A DNA stretch of 64,000 nt from Campanula takesimana. Its lineage: Eukaryota > Streptophyta > Magnoliopsida > Asterales > Campanulaceae. Below, piece after piece: positions 56,276 to 64,000 of this stretch. A model generated the notes under the pieces. It saw only the letters and a program-made list of their open reading frames with translations. It did not search any database and was not told where the DNA came from. The DNA lies in contig JAOWBW010000444.1 in the NCBI GenBank assembly GCA_026119855.1, positions 620,001-684,000 of the forward strand, written 5' to 3'. The translations under genes and the position numbers were made by a program. Position 1 is the first letter of the stretch. Each line of letters opens with the position of its first letter.

Positions 56276-58400
56276 GTAACTCTGGTCGAGTTATCATATT
56301 GGCATTTCCTTGAATCCTTTTCCTTTTCTCTAAGACTTCCTTCATGATCTCGTTATAATTTCTAACAGAAATCATCAAATTCATTCATAACATCGGAGCC
56401 CTCATTTAAAACCAAGAGACCTTTGACTTGAGGTGTTGGGAGACCCTTGAAGCATGATCTCTTTCATATAAGACTTCTCCACATTGCATTGCTTGAGCAT
56501 TGTTGTCCCAAAAGACTATCGGTTGCGAAGCCCCAATATTGCCCTTTGCTTGTATCACTGTAATGCCGTAGCCCAAAAGATTGTAGATTGCGAAGCCCCT
56601 TGAGACCTTCGATGCCGAATTGAGGAAGCTTCTAATGTTGCACATGACTCCGCCGGGGACACTGAAGTGAATTTCTTCTTGCCGAGGGAGCCTTTAAAAC
56701 TTGATCGTAGCCCCTAGAATGACACCATTGATTAGGAGTGGAATGAGAAGGGCCTATCCTTGATCAGGGAAACAAGTATGAGCATACATGACAAGAAGGT
56801 GCTTCTCGACATTCCTTTTGAGAGACTTTGAATTTAGTCTCACACATCTTTCTTGAGCGTAGCCCTAGGGCTCATTAACTGTCAAATGAAGCAAGAGAAG
56901 TTTTCTTTCTTGAGTCACATAGCCCCTAGGGCGTCATCATTTGTTGAGCAAAACAAGAGACTCGTCCTCGTGTGGGGAACAGACACAAGGGGACATGGCA
57001 AGAGCTACTCCATTCTTGGGAGTCTTTCGGCATACTTTAGAGGGACATGCTAGTAGAAGCTTGAATTACATGTTGTTGCTCGCTGCCCAAACCAACTGAC
57101 TAGCTGGGGATTATTTTGTGCAACCTCGTACCCCTTCAATGATAGGCTCGTTCTCGGATGGATCTTGGTTACCACAGGCTTTCTTTCTCAGGAGCCCAAA
57201 GATGCACATTGCAAGAACAATCTTTCAATAACCCCAAATGACCTTTGATGGTGCCATATCTCGTCAAGCCTTTCGCAATTCCAAAGTTGGCTCGGTGGGA
57301 ATTGACTTGCTGAGGAGATCAAATGTAGAACTTGTGTAGCTGTCTTCTTTAGAGGCCAGGGATCTCCATTTCTCTTTCCCTTCTCTCTCTCACTCTCTCG
57401 TTTTTTTATGACGCACCCTGTTTTTTGCCTAGACCGCCCTTTTGGGTTTTCAATCTAGCGGGCATCTCTTTTGCGTCTTCATTTTGACTCGATTAATGAG
57501 GGAGTGTGCATTGACTCTAGCGGAGGATGAGAGACATGTGATTTTGCGGTGAAGACCTCTTGTCACTAAAGATGAGTGACATTGACTCGACTAGGGAAGT
57601 GTCCCTAGTATTGACCTTGTATATATTTGTTGAATGACTCACGAAGGCAAGTAAGTCATTAAGAGAGAAGAGAAGGAAAGCCCCAATTTCATTGCAAGAA
57701 ATTAGGAGTATGCAGAAAGAATAGAAGCCCTAGACTCGACTAGGAACGGAAAGTGATTCCAAATCTAGGAAATTTGTTCAATCTTGAGGTGATTAATTCA
57801 TTGGCAAATGAATCGTACAAAGATGTCTTGACAAGTTCGAGATGAAGGCCAATCACCATAACGCGCTAGGGATAAACATATCTTCTTTCTTGCATGAGAC
57901 CGGACCCGAAGGTTGCCTACGTTCCTCCAGTGAAGAGGCTCAGGTCACCGTAGTTCTTGTGGATGCTCCATTCGCCGTGATGAATTGTTGCTTCGTCGTG
58001 ATTGTTTGTCGATGTTGCTTCGTCCTTCGTTTGGTGGAATGATGTTGTTGTTGTGAACTTCTTTGAATGAAGGGGGATTTTTTTTATTTTTTATTTTTGC
58101 TCTAACTTTTGCCTAGGTTGATTTGAGGGTTTCAACCTAGCGAGTTTTTTTTTTTTTTTTTTTTTTTATCCCCCTTGAAAACTTTGCTTGATGATTGTTG
58201 CTCCACCTTTCTTTGTCTTGACTTCATCGTTGATGTCTTCGTTGTTGATGTTGGCGCCGATGTTTAGCCCCTAGGCGTTCAAATGATGGCCTTCATTCTA
58301 AAACTTGTTTAGATATTTTTTTATCATTTTGCCAAAAATTAAATTGAACAACTTGGAGGAGTGTATGAGGACAAGAACGACCTTTATTTGTTGACTCAAT
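56276..58400 (-). other. Noncoding part of the element with recurring modules
   Basis: No protein recognised. The phrase AAGCCCC or AGCCCCT recurs often. Modules at 57418-57464 (GCCTAGACCGCCCTTTTGGG), 57893-57957 (GAGACCGGACCCGAAGG ... CACCGTAGTTC) and 58100-58145 repeat those near 50810-50994. T tracts at 58080-58100 and 58146-58168. Confidence 0.55.
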
Positions 58401-58503
58401 GGACTCAAACATTTAACATAGGACGAGAGAAAACATTAATGCACACTTAAGAGGACTTTTGACTCTTTTTTTTTTCTTTTTCTTTTCTTTTTTATTCTTA
58501 TTA

Positions 58504-58983
58504 CTAGGTAGAGAAAGAGAAACGGAGATTGTTGTCATTATCCTTGTCGTTGTAGTCTTCATTGTCATTGTAGTCTTCCATGTCACTACATTCGTCCATG
58601 TCGTTGCTTGGGAATCCTTTGTCGTTGAAGCTTGTGTCATAGGAGGACTTGGCCACTTCTCGGAGCAAATTGTCAATTCTAACCCCCGCATCATACATGC
58701 TTGAAAAATCGGAGTGAAAAGCCCTTCTAAGATGAGTGCGGTAGTCTATTTTCAAACACTTCAAGCAGATGTCCATTTGTTCCTTCTTGGAAGACCTATC
58801 AACCATCTCGGCTAGCTTGTCATTCCAACGGCGACAGAAGTCCCCAAATGATTCATCACCCATTTGCACGGTGCTCTCCAATTCCTTCTTGGTGGGGCGG
58901 AATATGGAGTTGCCTGGATATTGTGACTTGAAGGCAAGCATAGCGGCATCCCAATTGAGGCGGGTGGAAACTGGAAGACCCAT
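58504..58983 (-). pseudogene. Retrotransposon gag, core part
   Basis: A minus-strand frame with WDAAMLAFKSQYPGN, ESFGDFCRRWNDKLAEM and MDICLKCLKIDYRTHLRRA, the usual pattern of the plant retrotransposon gag domain, then an acidic Asp/Asn-rich tail. Upstream, 59040-58984 continues in other frames, so it is separated from the N-terminal piece by a frameshift or stop. Confidence 0.7.
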
Positions 58984-59154
58984 ATACCAATCTTTTGCGA
59001 CCCCCTCGAGATTAAGCGGGAAGCATTATGCCATTATTTGAGGAGACACTTTCTTTGGTAGCATGGCCCAAATGTAGGAGTCGACATGAGCGTCGGGGCA
59101 AGAGTTGCCGTTGAACTTGCCAATATCGGGCATCTTGAACTTTTCGGGAAGAGC

Positions 59155-59604
59155 CTACATTGTGTTCAAGAGGAGAGAAGCTTGATGAAGATCGGTGCTT
59201 GGGCCCTTGTGCAAATTTAGCCCACTAAGCCTTTGGTCAATGTAGGACATGAGAGTGTTGACCAATCCGGTATCAATGCTTTGGACCTTTCTTTCATTCG
59301 TGAGCCCTTTCAATTGGTTCTTGAGTTGAGCAACTTCTTTCTTGTGGGCCGTTTTCACATGCTCGTAAAGGGCTCGCCATAAATCATCCTTGCGGCAGAC
59401 ATTCTCGGCTAGTGTATCAACTTGCCCTTTCAATGCTTCCACCATGCGGAATAACCCTTCGTTGGACACGGGAATGCCGTTGTCGTTGCCGTTTGAAGCC
59501 ATTGGACCTATGGAGAGAACAAGGTTGATCTTAGGATGGCCCCACAAACACCGTTTGGATAAAATTATTTCACCCACAAACAAAAGTAAAGACTCAAACC
59601 ACAT
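59155..59604 (-). pseudogene. Retrotransposon gag, N-terminal part
   Basis: A minus-strand frame beginning MASNGNDNGIPVSNEGLF at 59500, with a Leu/Lys/Glu-rich probable coiled coil (EVAQLKNQLKGLTNERK) and SYIDQRLSGLNLHKGP. This coiled-coil start is typical of plant gypsy gag. ORF upstream of Met at 59500 is leader. Confidence 0.6.
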
Positions 59605-60737
59605 AAAGAAAACACTCTTTTTTTTATAAGTCGGAGGGACGGGGTCCCTTTTGGGGTTTCTAAGAAGATAATGGAATCATCACACTAGTATATAGAACAT
59701 CTCGCGGTCCCATATACTCATCGGATTCCACCACGCTTGTGATACCTACATGTGTCGGGATTAAACTAAATTAATGTCATTAAGCATATATGCGGGGACG
59801 GATTTTTTATTTTCGTCCATAATAACCACTTTGGGGACGGATTTTTATTTCGTCCATGACAACCGTTTGTTTCTCTTGGAAACGGCATGTATGATTTGAT
59901 GACATTAGTTTAGGGAAATCTCGGTACATGAAAACCTACTTGGTCACGGAGTGTTAGAACCTAAACTAAGAATTGTGTGGCTTGTGCTCGTCTAAAGAGA
60001 GGCTTAAAGGTCACCCCCGGCATGTATTCGTGAACTACGCCACGGGCTAAGGTTTACCGCTTCGGAAGAGTCAAGGTCGAGTGGAGCTTGAAACTTCCTA
60101 GGACGGGCCTCGACGGGTTTGGGGTTGGACTTGTGTGACTCGATAGTGAGCAATTCATAGGAGTTTGTGCACGTAGTGTGAGGTCTAACAAGTGACAAAT
60201 TTTTATTTTTTTTTCAAAAGAAAATAAAAGCAATAAGCACATAATTACAACTCTCGAATCACCCGTGTGACCGATAAAAATAAAGAGAAAGTAAAATTGT
60301 TCATGTGCAGGCTCGGTGCCCACACTATCATTCTGTTCTGTTTCTGTGCACTGCTTCTGTTCTGGGAACTGAATGAGGTTCTGGGAATTTACCCAGAAGC
60401 GCGCGCCTCAGAGCATTGATATGGGAAACGCGCGCAGTGCGCCATGAAGATTTGAGGCGCGCGCATCTGGGGTACCTGTCAGAATGTTAGAAACTGTGGA
60501 CTCAGGGGATTGCCTTGGTCCCAAATCATGTAACTTTCCCCTGCAGAAACTGTTAGCACAGAAACATGAAATTCGAAGAACAAAATGAGAGGCGGGCGAT
60601 TCTGGTAGAAGGGGATGGACGCGCGCGCTTTAGGCCAAGAAGGCCAGAGGCGCGCGCTTCCCACCCTTTTTACCAGAATGCCCAGAAAACAAAAATTAGA
60701 ACACCAAAAGCAGAAAATGCAAGTTTAACCCTCTATA
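59605..60737 (-). other. Leader of the Tat/Ogre-like element
   Basis: No gene. GGGGACGGATTTTT-ATTTTCGTCCAT-AA is duplicated at about 59796-59865. GCGCGC-rich words occur at 60397-60466 and 60618-60660. Confidence 0.6.
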
Positions 60738-60755
60738 TCCCCAGCGGAGTCGCCA
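60738..60755 (-). promoter_or_regulatory. Primer binding site of the Tat/Ogre-like element
   Basis: Minus strand reads TGGCGACTCCGCTGGGGA one base after the LTR end (…TATCTACA). This motif is the usual tRNA-primer site next to plant Ogre/Tat 5' LTRs; tRNA-Arg is recalled, not checked. Confidence 0.65.
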
Positions 60756-60756
60756 C

Positions 60757-61303
60757 TGTAGATACCCCGGGGGACCGCGGCTTGGATAGAGCGCGCGAAT
60801 TACCCTAAGATGTCTACTTGATTTTAGAGTCGCCACCCACGTTTTAGAGGAACGCGAGGAAACCTAAGAAAAGCCAATTTTTTATATACAAAACCAGAGA
60901 TTCGGGAAAAGATGGGTTCGGGGGTTAGGTGACGGAGTGGGAAGTACTTAAACACCCACTCCGCCCCTCTTACACGGGTTTTGCTACTTTTGGTGTTCTA
61001 ATGCATGAGAAAGTCCTTCGATTTATTAATATACGAGTGCTAACAATTACAATGAAAAGAAAGAGGAAATTTACAAAGGAAAATAAAAGAGAATTGTTTT
61101 ATTTATTTAATGGTAAAGATTACATATCAAACTATTCTAACAATTATATTAAGAAAATAATGGTAAATTAAAGTAAAGATTAAAATGTAGGGAGATAACC
61201 TTAAACAACTTTAATGTAGTAAAGTGGTCATTTGGTCATGTCCCAATTGATGGGGATTGCATACATTACTAAGACATGTAAAATAAGAGAAGAAGAATAA
61301 AGT
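60757..61303 (-). repeat. Truncated 5' LTR of the Tat/Ogre-like element
   Basis: Matches 52550-53097 with only scattered substitutions (for example GGATGTC/AGATGTC and CAATTTTTATA/CAATTTTTTATA). Similarity stops at AATAAAGTACC (61304), where a GC-rich unrelated sequence begins, so about 720 bp of LTR are missing. Confidence 0.8.
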
Positions 61304-62567
61304 ACCCGCCTGCCCGTGCTGAGCCAGGCGCCCGCCCGCCTAGCCTTTTCCTGCGACCAGACCTTCTGGTCAAATAAGCGCCCGCCTGCCCCAGTGCGCG
61401 CGCCCGCCCGCCCGCCTGTTCTGGAATTCTGCTTTTTTTTTTTTGTTGCTTGTTTAAGACTAAATGGCTTACCTAGTTTAGGTTTTATTCTTCTAATTAA
61501 CCTAAGTTAACATCGTGGAACACTTTATTAATTGGAATTGGTTCTTTTGTGAATAATATGTTATGAAATGTGATTAAGTATCGTTTTGGGAATGTAGACA
61601 TCTTTGATGTGTTGTTTGGATTGGTTTACCTTTGTGGTGATTTATTTGGAATGGTTCCCTACTTTGGAATCATTTGTTATTTATCGTGCTAGTATTTTAT
61701 TACTTAGCCTTTACTTGAAAGTCCAACTGGTATTTGTGTCGTGTTTGGGCGATGCGAAACATTATGATGGCACAAGCCAAGTCCATTATGATGTTGACCA
61801 TTGTTTTGCCCCATTATTCCCCTCCTCCAGATTGGCCTTGGATTTGAGATGAGCTAGCCCCTTTGAGAGCATTTTAGCTATTGGTTTTGGGCTTTGACTG
61901 TGTGTCATTGTCCCCCTTATTATTATTGGTTCCGGTACCGGGGGTTTTCTCTTCAGCTTTCATGCTACTATGAAGATGTTTATTGTTGATTATTGAAGCT
62001 GCGCAGCGACCTTTATTTGGTTATATCAGTTGCGAAACCTTGGCTAACATCCTTTGTTAATTGTTTATTTCCGCTGCTATCTGCTAATTGATAAATGCTA
62101 CGTGCTAAGTGATATTTATTATTGTTTATTGCTTATTGCATCATAGCATGCCATGTAGTTGCATTAGTTATTTATTGAGATTTATCTCACCCCCTTTCTT
62201 TTATCTTTGTTTTTCCTTAACCCCCCAGGAGGAAAGGATTAGACTCGCTGATCACGAGGAGGACGTCGCGAGGGTTGAGCTTTTTGGGCAGATTGTTATT
62301 GGTGGGTTTACATTATATAAATGTGTAACCTTTTTGAGAATAGTTGTACCAAACTTGACGTCATTAGAATTTGTATATTTTATTATTTTGGGTGTAAGCT
62401 TATGGAGCTTACACTAGTTTATATTTTGTTGTTCAAGTTGGATTTCAAAACTTTGGTTATCATCTTTTGGTATAAAAGGAAATTTTTATCTTCATTATTT
62501 TAGAGTTTATTTTTTAAGTCGACGTCCAGCTCGCGTACTCCGGGCCCGCGGGGTCGGGGTCGCGACA
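61304..62567 (-). repeat. Part of another gypsy-type LTR
   Basis: On the minus strand it begins TGTCGCGACCCCGACCCCG at 62567, inside a copia protease. It contains TTTATCTCACCCCCTTTC-type and GCTGATCACGAGGAGGACGT segments seen in plant gypsy LTRs, and a CCCGCCCGCC-rich block at 61306-61420. The short plus-strand ORFs are not protein-like. Confidence 0.45.
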
Positions 62568-62753
62568 CGAAGCACCCGAATCTAGAACCCATGCAACTTC
62601 CTTGCACGCTTGTTCTTCAGTCACTAGGGCATAATCACCATCCTCATTCATATTTTCACTGCTCGCCATCGCTAAAGCCGACTCAGAATTCTTCAGATGC
62701 GGAGTCAGATGTACAACTCTGAAATATAACCAGATTATTGCCTCAAGAAACAC
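62568..62753 (-). pseudogene. Copia gag/protease fragment
   Basis: The minus-strand frame ends in ACKEVAWVLDSGAS, the active-site region of copia protease, preceded by a SSENMNEDGDYAL linker. It is cut exactly after the DSGAS codons by the LTR at 62567. Confidence 0.7.
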
Positions 62754-64000
62754 ATATTTTGTATCTATTTCTAGATCACTAGAATAGACTACACCAGATG
62801 TTAGATCTTCAGATTATACCAGATAGCTAAATTTTGATCACATAACCCTAGTGATGAATGAGTTTTTACTCATTTTATTAGATACTTTTAGGCTTAATTA
62901 TTGCTTTGTTCTCAAGCTTTTGTTATTTGATTTGGATCTTTTGTGTTTTTGTTGTCTAGGGTGATTATATGCTCAATATAGAAAAAAAAAGGGGATGAAA
63001 AAGAGCTTAATGGAGTAAACTTATGAAGGCCAAGGACTGTTGTGAAAGACTGCTGAAATCCAGGGACCAATCTCCCAGTTCTGGAACTTCAGGACCAAAC
63101 TGCAACAAAGTGGAAAATCAGAGGACTGAACTGCAAAATTATGAAACTCCAGGGACTAAAGTGCAATTTTCGATTTTCTTCCCAAAAGTCAGCGGCATTA
63201 ATGTCAGCCTAGGATTCTATTAATTTGTTTAGGATTTATTATTTTCTAGTTTCCTTTTTTATATTTCTTTTCCTACAAGTTTAGGTTTCCTTTCCTTTTC
63301 TTTTTAGAATTAGATTTTAGTTTTTCTCTATAAATACTAGACTAGGTTTTTAATATTTTTTATCAATCATGTAGCTAGTTAATATTTTATAAGGTTTGCA
63401 AGGTTGGAGGAATTGGTTCTTTGTCTATGAAGAACTAATTTCACTAACTACGAATTAGAGGTAACTTTTATCAATTCTATGTTTTATTTTTAATTATTCC
63501 AATCCAATATCTTTCTTGTTCATCATAGTAATTCTTAATGCTGTTTTAGAGTTTCAACTTTATGTTAAGATAATTTTGGCTCTTTAACTACTTGGGTATA
63601 AATTCTTGCACTTGCGTGGAGATTTATACATTGACCAATATTGTGGTGATTAGATCCAATTGAGGACCTTGCGGAATTCAAAAAGATCTAGGTTCAAATA
63701 TTCTTAAGAACTTCATGAACTCTTGGCATGTGAAACGGACCTTGCGGAAAGTAGAACATAAAGAGAGTATTAGGATTGCAACCCGGCCACCTAACCGTCC
63801 CAATTATTAAAATAGTGAACGAACCCTTGAATTGTAATTGGTGTTTTTATGTTATTAACGTAGCATAGAAGAGATGATTGTGAATCTATATTCTGCTATC
63901 TTATCATAATATGCTAGTTCATGTTGATCATTTATCATTTATTTTATTGTTTTTAAAATAGTTAATTAACTCAGAATTAATCCAAGTCTCTGTGGTTCGA
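62754..64000. other. AT-rich, LTR-like sequence at the window end
   Basis: No gene. Degenerate ~40-bp repeats of the type AGGACCAAACTGCAA / AGGACTGAACTGCAA / AGGGACTAAAGTGCAA occur at 63085-63165, and TAAATACTAGACTAGG at 63333 may be a TATA-containing promoter. The end CTCTGTGGTTCGA resembles Athila-type LTR ends. Low certainty. Confidence 0.3.

Larger units (their letters stand above)
53820..60756 (-). mobile_element. Internal region of a Tat/Ogre-like element lacking pol
   Basis: Minus strand, 6.9 kb between LTR copies. From the 5' end it holds a primer binding site, gag (59604-58504), long noncoding DNA with T-rich tracts, duplicated modules and a 22-unit tandem repeat. No protease, reverse transcriptase, RNase H or integrase is recognisable, so it is probably non-autonomous. 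Confidence 0.6.

Noticed and set aside
61316..61510. Pro/Arg/Ala-rich ORF in the GC-rich block
   Set aside because: Translation of CCCGCCCGCC repeats in LTR sequence.

Overview
This window is nuclear DNA of a flowering plant, probably a eudicot. The evidence is GT-AG introns, many small TA-flanked inverted-repeat elements of Stowaway type, plant Ty1/copia and Ty3/gypsy (Tat/Ogre-like) retrotransposon pieces, RTE- and L1-type LINE fragments, and one host gene whose protein is clearly the plant sacsin-like protein (the family of Arabidopsis At5g23110). The species cannot be named from the sequence.

Layout. 1-2429: a cluster of related copia LTRs, one pair separated by only 49 bp. 2430-4090: LTR/TRIM-like sequence and three small inverted-repeat elements next to the gene's 5' end. 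4231-44459: one plus-strand gene of 13 coding exons. All splice phases agree, giving an uninterrupted coding sequence of 14,232 nt (4,743 residues plus stop). The protein has three sacsin repeat regions, each opening with an Hsp90-type ATPase-like module, and ends in a coiled coil and a C3HC4 RING finger. About 26 kb of the 40 kb is intron, filled with MITEs, LINE fragments, a solo LTR, a MULE-like element with long terminal repeats and a dead copia pol.

44460-52549: a transposon graveyard. It holds a broken plant-mobile-domain (PMD) gene split by a 754-bp hAT-type element with a perfect 8-bp target duplication, a second PMD/DUF7745-like ORF that is still open, and minus-strand Ty3/gypsy gag-tail and reverse transcriptase relics in scrambled order. 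52550-61303: a young Tat/Ogre-like element on the minus strand, with two near-identical LTR copies, a primer binding site, gag, a 22-copy tandem repeat carrying BamHI sites and no recognisable pol; its 5' LTR is truncated. 61304-64000: another LTR inserted in a minus-strand copia protease, then LTR-like AT-rich DNA.

The sacsin-like gene is the only convincing functional host gene. I did not find a new multi-gene system. The most interesting points are the degenerate third ATPase-like module in an otherwise intact giant chaperone/RING protein, the nesting of elements within its introns, and the non-autonomous Tat-like element with its repeat array and recurring noncoding module.
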